This document shows positions 1-9,415 of a DNA stretch of 64,000 nucleotides, piece by piece. The stretch comes from Jiella flava (GTDB taxonomy: Bacteria > Pseudomonadota > Alphaproteobacteria > Rhizobiales > Rhizobiaceae). The notes under the pieces were generated by a model, which did not search any database, had not been told where the DNA came from, and saw only the letters and a program-made list of their open reading frames with translations. The first letter of the stretch is position 1. Each line of letters begins with the position of its first letter. Location of the stretch: NCBI RefSeq assembly GCF_017349315.1, contig NZ_JAFMPP010000001.1:62001-126000 (forward strand). Reading direction: 5' to 3'. A program made the position numbers and the translations under genes.

Positions 1-1
1 C

Positions 2-226
2 CAGAACGCCCTCTCCCAGGTCGAGATTTTCCGCAATGTCTCCGGCGTCAACGGACTGGTGATGACCAAGCTCGACGGCTCGGCCCGTGGCGGCATCCTG
101 GTCGCCATCGCCGCCAAGCATCGCTTGCCGGTCTATTTCGTCGGCGTCGGCGAAGGGATCGACGATCTCGAACCGTTCAAGGCGAAGGATTTCGCCAGCG
201 CCATCGCCGGAACGCCGCTGAGCTGA
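2..226 (+). CDS. ftsY: Signal recognition particle receptor FtsY, C-terminal end (partial)
   Basis: The window opens inside this gene; only the last 74 codons are present. The visible part is the end of the SRP-type GTPase (G) domain: the guanine-specificity motif TKLDG, then the GGILVA segment and the closing [13 protein letters not shown], which is the FtsY/Ffh signature. FtsY docks SRP-ribosome complexes at the inner membrane for co-translational insertion. The following septation-protein gene is in the same orientation, an order common in alphaproteobacteria. The assignment to FtsY rather than Ffh rests on the short end with no methionine-rich M domain after the G domain. Confidence 0.93.
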   Translation, partial: QNALSQVEIFRNVSGVNGLVMTKLDGSARGGILVAIAAKHRLPVYFVGVGEGIDDLEPFKAKDFASAIAGTPLS

Positions 227-357
227 TATCGATCGCGGCAACGAGACGCCACCGCCGCACGGCCGGCGGGTTTCGCGCGCCACACGATGTTTTGCTGCGA
301 AATCCGGCTATCAATCGCTGTCAGCTTCGCCCATATGGGGCGGAGAAAGAGGTGAGC

Positions 358-1044
358 ATGACTGATCGCATCATCGAACGCGAACCCAACAAGCCCGGCC
401 GCAAAGAAATGAGCCCGCTGCTCAAATTCGCGTTGGAGCTGGGGCCGCTTCTGGTCTTCTTCTTCGCCAATTCGCGCGGCGATCAGCTCGCTGACGCCTT
501 TCCGGTGCTCGGGCAGCTCGGCGGGCCGTTGTTCATCGCGACGGCGCTGTTCATGGCGGCGATGGTCGTCGCTCTCGCCGTCTCCTGGAGCGTGACCCGC
601 ACCCTGCCGATCATGCCGCTCGTCTCCGGTCTCGTCGTGCTGGTTTTCGGCGGCCTGACCCTCTGGCTCAAGGACGAGACCTTCATCAAGCTGAAGCCGA
701 CGATCGTCAACGCGCTGTTCGCCGGCGTGCTGCTCGGCGGGCTGTTGTTCGGCAAATCATTTCTCGGCTACGTCTTCGATCAGGCCTTCAAGCTCGACGA
801 CGAAGGCTGGCGCAAGCTGACCTTCCGCTGGGGGCTGTTCTTCGTCTTCCTTGCCATCGTCAATATCGTCGTCTGGCAGGCCGCGGATGCCTATTACGGG
901 CCCGGTAAGATCGCCGACGATGTCTGGGTCGACTTCAAGGTCTGGGCGACGATGCCGATCACCATCGTCTTCATGCTGTTTCAGTTTCCGCTGATCAAAC
1001 GCCATTCGCTGGAACCGCTCGGCGGCCAGAAAGACAAGTCATAA
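358..1044 (+). CDS. Inner membrane septation protein A (YciB/IspZ family)
   Basis: A 228-residue polytopic membrane protein. It shows the family hallmarks near the N-terminus ([20 protein letters not shown]), about six hydrophobic segments, and the WRKLTFRWG and NIVVWQ motifs characteristic of intracellular septation protein A. The ATG at 358 is preferred over an upstream TTG at 292 because a GAAAGAGG ribosome-binding site precedes it and family members begin close to the LKFALELGP motif. It follows ftsY by 131 bp. In enteric bacteria the family is linked to cell-envelope integrity and division; the molecular activity is not established. Confidence 0.92.
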   Translation: MTDRIIEREPNKPGRKEMSPLLKFALELGPLLVFFFANSRGDQLADAFPVLGQLGGPLFIATALFMAAMVVALAVSWSVTRTLPIMPLVSGLVVLVFGGLTLWLKDETFIKLKPTIVNALFAGVLLGGLLFGKSFLGYVFDQAFKLDDEGWRKLTFRWGLFFVFLAIVNIVVWQAADAYYGPGKIADDVWVDFKVWATMPITIVFMLFQFPLIKRHSLEPLGGQKDKS

Positions 1045-1172
1045 GACTGCGCCCATCATCGAAAAGCGAAAATGCCGGGCGCCGTGCAGCCCGTGGATGC
1101 CCGGCGCCGAGACCTCTTGATGGCGATCTGACGCCGCTTATTGCATCGTCACGTTCATCCAGGTGTCCGCCT

Positions 1173-1667
1173 TCATCGCGCCACAGCGCTGCCGGCGGAC
1201 GCGCTTGTCGGCCTCATAGCATCGGGCTTTTCGACGGCGAAGTCGACCTTCATGCTGCCGGCTTTCTTGAACATCAGCGTCACGGGCAGCGTCTCGCCTT
1301 CCCTGATGCGCTTGGCCGGCTTCATCAGCATCAGGTGGACGCCGCCGGGCTGCAACGTGACCGTGCCCCCGGCCGGGATTTCCAGGCCATCCTTCAAACG
1401 GCGCATCGTCATGACGCTGCCGTCCATTTTCATCTCGTGGACCTGAACCTCCTTGGCCGCCGAGGTCGTGCCGCCGATCAGACGATCGGAGGTCTTGCCG
1501 GTGTTCTTGATGGTCATGTAGGCGCCGGCGACCGGAGCATTCGGCAGGGTCGCGCGGGCCCAAGCGTTTTCGATGACGAGCGCGCCCACTTTGACGGGCT
1601 GAGCGTCGGCGCTTGCGACGGTGGCGATGAGGGCGGCGATGGCCAAAGCGGTGGTGATGATACGCAT
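1173..1667 (-). CDS. Periplasmic copper chaperone PCu(A)C family
   Basis: A 164-residue protein with a cleavable Sec signal (residues 1-22, ending ADA) and a single PCu(A)C domain. The copper-binding pattern is visible: VHEMKMDGSVMTMRRL contributes His and Met ligands, and GGVHLMLM about 30 residues later contributes the second His and Met. The family carries Cu(I) in the periplasm, mainly for cytochrome oxidase CuA-site assembly. No SCO or oxidase gene is adjacent, so the target here is unknown. The C-terminus after VEKPDAM is short and lacks the Met/His-rich tail of some homologues. The gene stands alone on the minus strand. Confidence 0.9.
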   Translation of the reverse strand: MRIITTALAIAALIATVASADAQPVKVGALVIENAWARATLPNAPVAGAYMTIKNTGKTSDRLIGGTTSAAKEVQVHEMKMDGSVMTMRRLKDGLEIPAGGTVTLQPGGVHLMLMKPAKRIREGETLPVTLMFKKAGSMKVDFAVEKPDAMRPTSASAGSAVAR

Positions 1668-2011
1668 GGAGAACTCTCTCGATCAGACGTGACCTTGCCG
1701 CGAGGGCGTGGCCGCTGGCAAGGAAGCGCTGGTTCGGTTCGCAGACCAGCCGGCGGCGGGCAACCTGCGACGGCCAAGGCCGACACGGTCATCCGATCGC
1801 ACTGCAGTCCTCGAAATCCTCCCATCGCCGGCTGTTTTGGCAGGGAAGATATCCGATGTCATCAACGGCTTCGACTTTGCCGATTGCGGCGCGGATATGC
1901 CGCTCCGAAACGCTTGATCCGGCGATCGATCAACGACGACGCCGCGACCTTTGCGCCAAAATTCGCTGAAGCGCTTGAAGCCGAGGGAGCAGGCGCGCTA
2001 CGCGTGAAACC
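1668..2011. other. Intergenic region, 344 bp, no gene seen
   Basis: Divergent spacer between the minus-strand copper chaperone and the plus-strand D,D-carboxypeptidase. Short open frames here are not convincing: they have no ribosome-binding site and no family resemblance. It must hold the promoters for both genes, but I could not pick out convincing -35/-10 pairs. Confidence 0.6.
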
Positions 2012-3172
2012 ATGTGCACCGCCCGCTCCCTCGCCTTGCTGCGATCCGTTCTGCTCGTGGTTCTTGCAGCCTTCGTCTTCGTTGGGCGGGCTGCGGCCTT
2101 TGAGACCAGCGCACCGACCGCGATCCTCGTCGACGTTGCGACCAAGCGCGTGTTGTTCGAAAAGAACGCCGACGATCCGATCCCGCCGGCCAGCCTTGCC
2201 AAGCTGATGACGGCAGCCGTCGTCTTCGACGCGCTGAAGGACGGCAAAGCCTCGAAGGACGAAACCTTCACCGTCTCCGAGCGAGCCTGGCGGGAGGGCG
2301 GCGCCAGTTCTGGCGGCTCGACCATGTTCCTGCCGCTCGGCAAGACGGTGACGCTGGGCGACCTAATCAAAGGGCTGATCATCCAGTCCGGCAACGACGC
2401 GGCGATCGTGATCGCCGAGGGGCTTGCCGGCAGCGAAGCGGCTTTCGCTCAGCGGATGAACGCTGAAGCCAAGAAAATCGGCCTTTCCCACTCCCATTTC
2501 GTCAATCCGCATGGCTTGCCGGCGCCCGGTGAAGTGGTGACGATGCATGATCTGGCGGTGCTCGCGCAGTATCTGATCGAGACCTTTCCGGACGAATATC
2601 CGCTGTTTTCAGAGGAGCGCTTCACCTATAACGGCATCACGCAGCGAAATCGCAATCCGCTTCTCGCGCTCGGCGCCGATGGCCTGAAGACCGGCTACAC
2701 CGACGCTTCGGGTTACGGCCTCGTCGCCTCGGCCAAGCGCGATGGCCGGCGGATCGTACTCGCCATGTCCGGGATGAAATCGGCCACAGAGCGGGCGCGC
2801 GAAGCCAAACGGCTGATGGATTTCGGCCTGCAGGACTTTCAAGAGGTCACGCTGATCGCCGCCGATCAAGTCGTCGGCGCGGCCACCATCAGCGCCGGCA
2901 CCAAGACCAGCGTGCCGCTTATCGCGGCGAAATCGCTGACCATGCTGGTGCCGCGCGGCAGCCTTGCCGACGTCAAGCGCCAGCTGGTGAGCAACGGCCC
3001 CCTGCCCGCGCCGGTCAAGAAGGGCCAAAGGGCCGGCTGGGCAGTGTTCTCGCGCGGCGACGAGACGCTGCGCGAGGTGCCGCTTTATGCCGCAGAGGAT
3101 ATTCCCCGGGCCGGCATTTTCGCGCGCATCGCCGACACCGTCGCCGGCCATTTCGCGCCGCTGCGAAAGTGA
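2012..3172 (+). CDS. D-alanyl-D-alanine carboxypeptidase (class C/PBP5-6 type)
   Basis: A 386-residue exported penicillin-binding protein that trims the terminal D-Ala from peptidoglycan pentapeptides in the periplasm. A hydrophobic signal occupies residues 8-30. All three active-site motifs are present in order: SxxK in PASLAKLM (acylating Ser, general-base Lys), SGN in QSGNDAA, and KTG in GLKTGYT. A C-terminal beta-sandwich (PBP5 C-domain, from about residue 285) follows, and the protein ends near an amphipathic helix that probably anchors it to the membrane. Length is normal for the family. It is monocistronic. It could be called dacC, dacA or dacF; the paralogue cannot be decided from sequence alone. 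Confidence 0.93.
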   Translation: MCTARSLALLRSVLLVVLAAFVFVGRAAAFETSAPTAILVDVATKRVLFEKNADDPIPPASLAKLMTAAVVFDALKDGKASKDETFTVSERAWREGGASSGGSTMFLPLGKTVTLGDLIKGLIIQSGNDAAIVIAEGLAGSEAAFAQRMNAEAKKIGLSHSHFVNPHGLPAPGEVVTMHDLAVLAQYLIETFPDEYPLFSEERFTYNGITQRNRNPLLALGADGLKTGYTDASGYGLVASAKRDGRRIVLAMSGMKSATERAREAKRLMDFGLQDFQEVTLIAADQVVGAATISAGTKTSVPLIAAKSLTMLVPRGSLADVKRQLVSNGPLPAPVKKGQRAGWAVFSRGDETLREVPLYAAEDIPRAGIFARIADTVAGHFAPLRK

Positions 3173-3457
3173 CGGTGGGCGCGCACAGCAGGACCCGCGT
3201 CCCGAATTCACCTTGACGCGCTGCGGCAAAACAACGATATAGGCGCCTTCACGCCGTGATCGCGCGATCGTCGTTTCAACCGTTTTCAGTCCACCGGATC
3301 GTTTCCGGATTGAAGACCACCGACGAATTCGGATCGGCCCGCAGGCTCCTCGCCGCTGGCCCGCCCGACACGGCCCGTCGAACCGTCCGCCCGCGCGAAG
3401 ATGTTCGACATGTTCCGCGGATCGAAGCCGATCCGCACGCATCCTAAAGGCCTCTTT

Positions 3458-4816
3458 TTGACCTCTCTTGATTTCCAGGCGTTCGGCCTTGCCGACACGC
3501 TTCTTTCCGCGCTTGCGCGTCTTTCCATCACCGAGCCGACGCCGATCCAGGCCCAGGCGATTCCCGCCGTGATCAGCGGCCGCGACGTCCTCGGCATCGC
3601 CCAGACCGGCACCGGCAAGACCGCCGCCTTCTCGCTGCCGGTCATCCACCAGCTCCTCGCCAAGGGCGGCCGTCCGGCCGCGAAAACGGCGAAGGTGCTG
3701 ATCCTGACCCCGACCCGCGAGCTCGCCACCCAGATCGCCGGCAATGTGAAGTCCTATACGGACGGCACCAAGATCAGCCACACGGTGGTGTTCGGCGGTG
3801 TCTCGATCCGTCCGCAGATCGCCACGCTGCAGCGCGGCGTCGACATCATCATCGCCACTCCCGGCCGCCTCCTCGACCTGATGAACCAGCGGGCGGTGAA
3901 TCTCTCCGGCGTCGAGCACGTCGTCCTCGACGAGGCCGACCGGATGCTCGACATGGGTTTCGTGCGCGACGTCATGAAGATCGTCGCCAAGCTGCCCGAC
4001 GAGCGGCAATCGCTCCTGTTCTCGGCGACGATGCCGAAGTCGATCGAGGATTTGGCCGCCAAGATCCTGACCAAGCCGGTGCGCGTCGAGGTGACGCCGG
4101 AAGTCGTTACCGTCGAGAAGATCGATCAGAGCGTCTTCCTGGTACCGCAAAAAGCCAAGAAGCACTGGCTGATCGATCGCCTGGCGGATGCCGCGCTTGC
4201 CAAGGTGGTGATCTTCACTCGCACCAAACATGGCGCCAACCGGCTCGCCGGCGATCTCGAAAAGGCCGGCGTTCCGGCCCTCGCGATCCATGGCAACAAG
4301 AGCCAGGCGGCCCGTCAGAAAGCCCTCGCCGCCTTCCAGCACGGCAGCGCCCGGGTGCTCGTCGCCACCGACATCGTCGCCCGCGGCATCCATGTCGACG
4401 ACATCACCCATGTCGTCAATTACGAACTGCCGGAAGAGCCTGAGAGCTACGTTCACCGCATCGGCCGGACCGCCCGCGCCGGCCGGTCGGGCATCGCCAT
4501 CTCGCTGGTCGATCCGTCCGAGCGCAGCAAGCTGAAAGCGATCGCCCGGCTGACCCGGCAGACGCTGGAGCCGGAACAGACCAACTATGTCGTGCCGGAA
4601 GGGGCGACTTCGGATCACGACGACCGCCCGGCCCGCGGCGGTCGCCCGCCGCAGAGCCGCAACGGCCAGAAGCGTCGCGGCGGTCCGGCCAAGGCCGGAC
4701 AGCGCAGCGGCAATGGCGGCGGCGGCGGCCGGCCGGACAATGCCGGTCAGCGCCAGGGCCCGCGGCGGCGGCGGCGCGGCGGCGGCGGGCAGCGCCAGGC
4801 TGTCGCCGGCGCCTGA
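3458..4816 (+). CDS. DEAD-box ATP-dependent RNA helicase (RhlE type)
   Basis: A 452-residue superfamily 2 helicase. Motifs in order: Q motif (PTPIQAQAIP), Walker A (AQTGTGKT), PTRELA, DEAD, SAT, and motif VI (HRIGRTARAGR). The two RecA-like domains end near residue 375. They are followed by a low-complexity Gly/Arg/Gln-rich basic tail typical of RhlE-like helicases, which probably binds RNA non-specifically. The start chosen is the TTG at 3458, preceded by AAAGG and giving the family-like N-terminus TSLDFQAFGL; an ATG at 3401 would add 19 residues that do not look conserved. Role: unwinding short RNA duplexes in ribosome assembly or mRNA decay. Confidence 0.92.
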   Translation: MTSLDFQAFGLADTLLSALARLSITEPTPIQAQAIPAVISGRDVLGIAQTGTGKTAAFSLPVIHQLLAKGGRPAAKTAKVLILTPTRELATQIAGNVKSYTDGTKISHTVVFGGVSIRPQIATLQRGVDIIIATPGRLLDLMNQRAVNLSGVEHVVLDEADRMLDMGFVRDVMKIVAKLPDERQSLLFSATMPKSIEDLAAKILTKPVRVEVTPEVVTVEKIDQSVFLVPQKAKKHWLIDRLADAALAKVVIFTRTKHGANRLAGDLEKAGVPALAIHGNKSQAARQKALAAFQHGSARVLVATDIVARGIHVDDITHVVNYELPEEPESYVHRIGRTARAGRSGIAISLVDPSERSKLKAIARLTRQTLEPEQTNYVVPEGATSDHDDRPARGGRPPQSRNGQKRRGGPAKAGQRSGNGGGGGRPDNAGQRQGPRRRRRGGGGQRQAVAGA

Positions 4817-4847
4817 GCGGCATCATGCTTGACGGACTGCAAGCCAG

Positions 4848-4872
4848 GAGCGCGGGGACAACCTCCGCGCTC
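4848..4872 (+). terminator. Candidate terminator hairpin after the helicase gene
   Basis: A perfect 8-bp stem (GAGCGCGG / CCGCGCTC) with a 9-base loop, 32 bp downstream of the helicase stop. The T-tract after it is weak (TTGTC), so termination is plausible but not certain. Confidence 0.45.
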
Positions 4873-5021
4873 TTGTCACATCAGGCGGTCCTTCTCCGCT
4901 CCTGTCTTGTGCCCGGACGAGTGAAATCGGCCGTAAGGTCAATGCTTTCGCTGCTCAATGCCGTTGCGAGGGGGCATCCGCACCGCCATATGCGTTTCTC
5001 CAAGGACATCAGGAGACGCTC

Positions 5022-5333
5022 ATGGCCGAAACGGTGAAGGTCGACATCCCCCACAAGCTGACCCGCGAGACGGCTCGGGGCCGCATCGAGGGCGGCTTTG
5101 CCAAGCTGCGCGAGGACATGCTCGGCGGCATGGTCAAGTTCGAGGACACCTGGACCGGCGACCACCTCGACTTTCGCGCCCGAGTGATGGGCCAGACCGT
5201 CACCGGCCGGCTCGACGTTCTCGACGACAGCGTCCATGTGGAGATCGATCTGCCGGGCTTCCTCGCCGCCATCGCCGGCAAGCTCAAGGGCCAGTTGCAG
5301 AAGCAAGGCCAGATCCTGCTCGAAAAGAAGTAG
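5022..5333 (+). CDS. Polyhydroxyalkanoic acid system / PHA granule-type protein
   Basis: A 103-residue soluble protein matching the small PHA-granule-associated family often annotated as polyhydroxyalkanoic acid system protein. It shows an amphipathic start (VDIPHKLTRETARGRIEGGF), a beta-rich middle (WTGDHLDFRARVMGQTVTGRL) and an end resembling EIDLPGFLAAIAGKLKGQLQKQ. An ATG with AGGAGAC upstream supports the start. No PHA synthase or depolymerase is nearby, so a link to granules is family knowledge only. Confidence 0.75.
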   Translation: MAETVKVDIPHKLTRETARGRIEGGFAKLREDMLGGMVKFEDTWTGDHLDFRARVMGQTVTGRLDVLDDSVHVEIDLPGFLAAIAGKLKGQLQKQGQILLEKK

Positions 5334-5426
5334 ATCGCCGGCGCAATCTGCCCGTCGCGCCGGCATCCTCGTGTTCTCACCGCGAAACTGCGACGGGCCG
5401 CGTCGCAATCGCGGGCGCTCTCACCC

Positions 5427-5467
5427 TTTGAATCGACGCATCGTGCTTTGCCGAAAATCGATTCCGA
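5427..5467. repeat. 41-bp dispersed repeat, copy 1
   Basis: This 41-bp stretch is identical, base for base, to 23091-23131. Partial similarity continues past the perfect block (CCGATGCTG then AGTG) to about 5490. It lies 35 bp upstream of rsmI. The ends of the block carry GAATCG and CGATTC, which can pair. No coding potential is evident; it looks like an intergenic dispersed element. Confidence 0.8.
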
Positions 5468-5501
5468 TTGTCTCGCCGATGCTGTAGTGTAGACCGGGCC
5501 G

Positions 5502-6395
5502 ATGATCGATACCACCGCCAGCCCGACCTTCACGCTTCTTGGCCAATCGCGGCCGGCCCCGCGTCCGGAGCCAGCGCTCTATCTGGTCGCGACGCCGATC
5601 GGCAATCTCTCCGATATCACGATCCGGGCGCTGCAGATCATCGCCGGGGCCGATCGCCTAGCCTGCGAAGACACCCGCGTGACCGGCAAGCTGCTGCAGC
5701 GCTTTGCCATCGAGCGGCGGATGACGCCCTATCACGAGCACAATGCGACCGACGCCGGGCCGGCACTGATCGCCGCGATCGAAGCCGGCGAATCCGTCGC
5801 GCTGGTCTCCGATGCCGGCACGCCGCTGGTGTCCGATCCCGGCTACCGGCTGGTGCAGAGCGCCTATGAGGCCGGCGTCAAGGTCGTGCCGATCCCCGGT
5901 GCTTCAGCGGTGACGGCGGCGCTGCTCGCCTCCGGTCTGCCGTCGGACGCCTTCTTCTTCGCCGGCTTTTTGCCGCAGAAGGACAAGGCCCGCGCCGATC
6001 GGCTGGAGGCGCTGACCCGCGTGCCCGGCACACTGATCGTCTTCGAGGCGCCGCATCGGATCGCCGCCAGCCTCGCCGCGATGGCCACCGCCTTTCCCGA
6101 GCGCGAGGCCGCCGTCTGCCGGGAGCTGACCAAGCTGCACGAAACCGTCTATCGCGGCGCGCTGCCGGTTCTTGCCGAAGAATTCGCGGCGATGGACGAG
6201 GTGCGCGGCGAAATCGTCGTCTGTATCGCGCCGCCGCTCGAAGACCGGCCGGTGGACGCGGCCGATGCCGACGCGATCCTTTCCGGCCTGCTTGCCGAGA
6301 TGAAACCCGCCAAGGCCGCCCAGGAGGCGGCACGACTGACCGGCCTGCCCCGCCGCGAGCTTTATCAGCGCGCCCTCGCGCTGAAGGATCGATGA
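5502..6395 (+). CDS. rsmI: 16S rRNA (cytidine(1402)-2'-O)-methyltransferase RsmI
   Basis: A 297-residue tetrapyrrole-methylase-fold protein that methylates the ribose of C1402 in 16S rRNA using S-adenosylmethionine. Diagnostic segments: [19 protein letters not shown] at residues 26-44, [27 protein letters not shown] and FEAPHR. The first 25 residues are a variable extension. The stop overlaps the start of the next gene by 4 bp, so the rsmI-yraN pair is translationally coupled, as in many proteobacteria. Confidence 0.96.
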   Translation: MIDTTASPTFTLLGQSRPAPRPEPALYLVATPIGNLSDITIRALQIIAGADRLACEDTRVTGKLLQRFAIERRMTPYHEHNATDAGPALIAAIEAGESVALVSDAGTPLVSDPGYRLVQSAYEAGVKVVPIPGASAVTAALLASGLPSDAFFFAGFLPQKDKARADRLEALTRVPGTLIVFEAPHRIAASLAAMATAFPEREAAVCRELTKLHETVYRGALPVLAEEFAAMDEVRGEIVVCIAPPLEDRPVDAADADAILSGLLAEMKPAKAAQEAARLTGLPRRELYQRALALKDR

Positions 6396-6796
6396 AATCC
6401 TGGCGCGCGCCCAAGACGGAGAAAGCACCGGGCGCCGCCGCCAAGCGTCGTCATCTGTTTCGCGGCCATCGCGGCGAGGTCCTTGCAGCCATGGCCCTGC
6501 GGCTGAAGGGCTATCGGATCGTCGCGCGCCAATATCGCACCAAGCTCGGCGAAATCGACATCATCGCCCGGCGCGGCGATCTCGTCGCCATTGTCGAGGT
6601 CAAAGCCCGGCCGACGCTCACCGGCGCCATGGATGCGGTCGGCATCGGTGCCCAGCGGCGGATCGAGGCCGCCGCCGATCTTTGGCTTTCCAAGCAGAAG
6701 GACGCATCGCGCCTGTCGATCCGCTTCGACATCGTTGCGGTGATGCCGCGCCGCTGGCCGGTCCATGTGCCGGACGCCTGGCGGGGACGCGCGTGA
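6392..6796 (+). CDS. YraN family (UPF0102) putative endonuclease-like protein
   Basis: A 134-residue protein with the PD-(D/E)xK nuclease-fold core: [16 protein letters not shown] followed by [21 protein letters not shown], which supplies the Asp, Glu and Lys of the motif. The ATG overlaps the rsmI stop by 4 bp. Biochemical function of the family is not settled; it has been proposed as a Holliday-junction-type or repair nuclease. Confidence 0.92.
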   Translation: MKSWRAPKTEKAPGAAAKRRHLFRGHRGEVLAAMALRLKGYRIVARQYRTKLGEIDIIARRGDLVAIVEVKARPTLTGAMDAVGIGAQRRIEAAADLWLSKQKDASRLSIRFDIVAVMPRRWPVHVPDAWRGRA

Positions 6797-6806
6797 AAAT
6801 CGCTGT

Positions 6807-8648
6807 TCAGGTCTCGGGCGTGCCCACGCCTTCGCCGCGATCGATGCCCGATCCTGGTTTGCGCGCGTAGCCGCGCGGCGTATAGGCCCAGCATCGGCCG
6901 TCGCCGGTCCGCACCGTACGGGAGTTCGATGAGCCAACGATGACCACGGTCAGCATGTCGACATCCTCGACCTCGAGCTTTTCCAGCGGCACGATACGCA
7001 CGTTCTCGCCGGCTCGGCCGAGATTGGCCGCGAGAATCACCGGCGTGTCGGCCGGGCGATGCTGCAACAGCGTGTCCCGGGCGAACGCGAGCTGGGTGCG
7101 GCGCTTTTTCGAGACGGGATTATAGAAGGCGATGACGAAATCGCCCTCGGCCGCTGCCCGCACACGCCGCTGAATGTCGTCCAAGGGAGTCAGGAGATCG
7201 GACAGCGAGATGGTGCAGAAGTCGTGGCCAAGCGGCGCACCGGCCCGGGCCGCAGCCGCCTGTAGCGCGGAGATGCCGGGTGCGTTGACGATCTCGATCC
7301 GCCGGGCGGCGTCGGACAGGTCGCCGCGATCGATGAGCTCGTAGACCAGCGTTGCCATGGCGTAGATGCCGGCATCGCCCGAGCAGACCAGCGCCACCGT
7401 CCGCCCCGTTCCGGCGAGTTCCATCGCATGGCGCACCCGAGCCTCTTCCTGGCCAAGGTCGAAATCGTGGCGCGTCTTGCCGGAGACGAGCGGCCCGAGG
7501 AGATCGAGATAGAGCGAATAGCCGACGAGATCGCTGGCACGAGCCACCATCCGGCTGACCTCGGGCGAGCGCCAAGCCTCGCTGCCCGGCCCGATGCCGA
7601 CAACGAAGAGTTTGCCCCGCGCCCGGCCGATGGTCTCCGGATCCACCGGCGCCGCCGCTTCACCCAGAGCGGCGGTGACCCGCGCCGCCTTGCGCTTGGC
7701 GATCCTGAGCCGCCCGCCCGGGCCGGTGGCAGCGAGCGCGGCCCCCTCGGCAACGCCATGGCAGCCGACTTCGGCGAAGACGACATCCGAGGGCTGTTCC
7801 AGCCGCGGCGTCTCGGCTTCCAGCCGCGCAGCGGAAAACACCCGCATCGGCACGCCGAAATGGTTGGCGACGGCATGCAGCGCCGCCTCGTCCGCCTTGA
7901 CGTCGAGGCTGGCGACAGCGGCGAGCGACAACGGGCTGACGCCGGCTTCGGCGAGGACACGCGCGGCAAGCGCGATCGCCTCGTCGGCCGGCGCGCCGCG
8001 CTCGGCGCCCAAGCCGAGGACGAGGCTCTGCGGCCGATAGAGCAGCTCGTTCGGCTGAGCCGGGCGGGCTGCGCTCGAGACGGTGAGGCGCAGCGCCCCA
8101 TCGGCCGAAACCGGTATAGCGGACGCATCGATCCACGGCGCCGAACCGCTGATCGTCGCGTCCTCGCCGGCGAGCAGCGCCGCCATCACCGCCTTGGCGT
8201 ACTGCGGATTTTCAAGGCAATAGCCCGCTGGCGGCGCATCGAGCGCGACGCCGAAGGCCACGTCGCCCGCCGTCGTCACCGCCGCAAAGCCCTGCGTTTT
8301 GGCCGCAATCGTCCGCGCCAGATCGTTGGCGCCGTGGTGACCGCCGAGGAGCGGCACGACCGCCGAGCCATCCTCGGCAACGGCGACGACCGGCGGCTCG
8401 GTTCGCTTGTCGGCCAGGAGCGGCGCGAGAATGCGGATCAGCGCCCCGCTCGCCATCAACGCAACGATCGGCCGGCCCTCGGCAAACAGCACCCGCAATC
8501 GGTCGCCGACGCCGGTCTCACCATCACCTGCCCGCCGGCCAACTGCCTCGACCATCCCGCCGATTGCCGCCGCAATCGTCTCCGCCAGCGGGCGGGCAGC
8601 CTCGGTCAGATAGAGGACCACGGGTCGGGGATCTCGCGCAGCGCTCAC
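6807..8648 (-). CDS. Fused cobalt-precorrin 5A hydrolase (CbiG) / precorrin-3B C17-methyltransferase (CobJ/CbiH)
   Basis: A 613-residue fusion, last gene of the cob operon. Residues 1 to about 335 match CbiG: the N-terminal LYLTEAARPLAETIA and MASGALIRILAPLLADK, the middle LLGGHHGANDLAR, and the C-terminal GLGAERGAP plus SLDVKADE. Residues 345-613 are a SAM-dependent tetrapyrrole methylase of CobJ/CbiH type: FVVGIGPGSEAWRSPEV, VALVCSGDAGIYAMA, NAPGISALQAAAARAGAPLG and VIVGSSNSRTV. CbiH ring-contracts at C17 and CbiG opens the delta-lactone, so the two act on successive intermediates; the fusion places them on one chain. Its start overlaps the cobI stop by 4 bp. CbiG belongs to the oxygen-independent route, so the C-terminal half is better thought of as CbiH. 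Confidence 0.93.
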   Translation of the reverse strand: MSAARDPRPVVLYLTEAARPLAETIAAAIGGMVEAVGRRAGDGETGVGDRLRVLFAEGRPIVALMASGALIRILAPLLADKRTEPPVVAVAEDGSAVVPLLGGHHGANDLARTIAAKTQGFAAVTTAGDVAFGVALDAPPAGYCLENPQYAKAVMAALLAGEDATISGSAPWIDASAIPVSADGALRLTVSSAARPAQPNELLYRPQSLVLGLGAERGAPADEAIALAARVLAEAGVSPLSLAAVASLDVKADEAALHAVANHFGVPMRVFSAARLEAETPRLEQPSDVVFAEVGCHGVAEGAALAATGPGGRLRIAKRKAARVTAALGEAAAPVDPETIGRARGKLFVVGIGPGSEAWRSPEVSRMVARASDLVGYSLYLDLLGPLVSGKTRHDFDLGQEEARVRHAMELAGTGRTVALVCSGDAGIYAMATLVYELIDRGDLSDAARRIEIVNAPGISALQAAAARAGAPLGHDFCTISLSDLLTPLDDIQRRVRAAAEGDFVIAFYNPVSKKRRTQLAFARDTLLQHRPADTPVILAANLGRAGENVRIVPLEKLEVEDVDMLTVVIVGSSNSRTVRTGDGRCWAYTPRGYARKPGSGIDRGEGVGTPET

Positions 8649-9415
8649 GCCGGACCTTTCTCATGCGTCGGATCAACAGTCTGGCGGGCCGCCGCGTCGC
8701 GACGATAGCGCCCGGCGATCGCCGGCTCGTCGCCGCAATAGCCGAGGATCATCGAGAAGTAGGGGGCAGCCCCCGAGACCTCGGCAAGCGGCAGAATTCG
8801 CTCTTCAGCCAGACTCACACGCTCGCAATAGACCGACCGGTCGATCAGCCCGAGCCGCGCGATCAGCGCCCGCACGCGGTCGAAATGCCGGCCGAGCTTC
8901 ATGATCACGAAGGCGTCGGCCGCTTCGAGCTGGGCGGCCAGAGCCTCGTCGTCGAGTGGCCCCGGGATCACCGTCAAGACGTCGTTGCGGGCCGCCAGCG
9001 GGCGCAGCGATCGTGCAGCCGATGCCATTGGCGAGGCGACGCCCGGCACAATCTCGATCGCATAGCGCTCTGCGAGCCGCTCGAAGAGATACATGAAGGA
9101 GCCGTAGAAGAACGGGTCGCCCTCGCACAACACGGCGACATCGTCCCCGGCGTCGAGCCGCGCCGCAATCTCATGTCCCGCCTGGTCGTAGACCTCCGCA
9201 GCCGGGAAGCGCTCGACCCGCATCGGCACCACGATCGGAATCTCGTCCTGATCGGCGCGCAAAAACTCCGCGACGATCGCGCGGGCAAAACTTGCCCCCT
9301 TATCGGGCGCCGGATACGCGACGACCGGGCACGCCCGCAACACACGCAGCGCCTTCAACGTCAACAGCTCCGGATCGCCGGGCCCGACGCCGAGGCCGAA
9401 CAACCGGCCTGTCAT
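8645..9415 (-). CDS. cobI: Precorrin-2 C20-methyltransferase (CobI/CbiL)
   Basis: A 256-residue SAM-dependent methylase adding the C20 methyl to (cobalt-)precorrin-2. Evidence: N-terminal RLFGLGVGPGDPELLTLKA, AVLCEGDPFFYGSFMYL, VPGVASPMASAA, and YFSMILGYCGDEP near the end. The start at 9415 overlaps the cobL stop by 4 bp and the stop overlaps the next start by 4 bp, so translation is coupled throughout. Given cbiX and cbiG in the same operon, the natural substrate is probably cobalt-precorrin-2 (CbiL function). Confidence 0.94.
   Translation of the reverse strand: MTGRLFGLGVGPGDPELLTLKALRVLRACPVVAYPAPDKGASFARAIVAEFLRADQDEIPIVVPMRVERFPAAEVYDQAGHEIAARLDAGDDVAVLCEGDPFFYGSFMYLFERLAERYAIEIVPGVASPMASAARSLRPLAARNDVLTVIPGPLDDEALAAQLEAADAFVIMKLGRHFDRVRALIARLGLIDRSVYCERVSLAEERILPLAEVSGAAPYFSMILGYCGDEPAIAGRYRRDAAARQTVDPTHEKGPA

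Noticed and set aside
1138-1200. A possible frameshift at the end of the copper chaperone gene
   Set aside because: An overlapping frame ends MKADTWMNVTMQ beyond the annotated stop, but neither ending matches a conserved tail, and no interruption of the domain itself is seen.
2609-4618. A 669-residue open frame on the minus strand
   Set aside because: It lies opposite the D,D-carboxypeptidase and DEAD-box helicase genes, both with clear motifs; its translation is rich in Arg, Gly, Asp and His and shows no domain. It is a GC-rich shadow frame.
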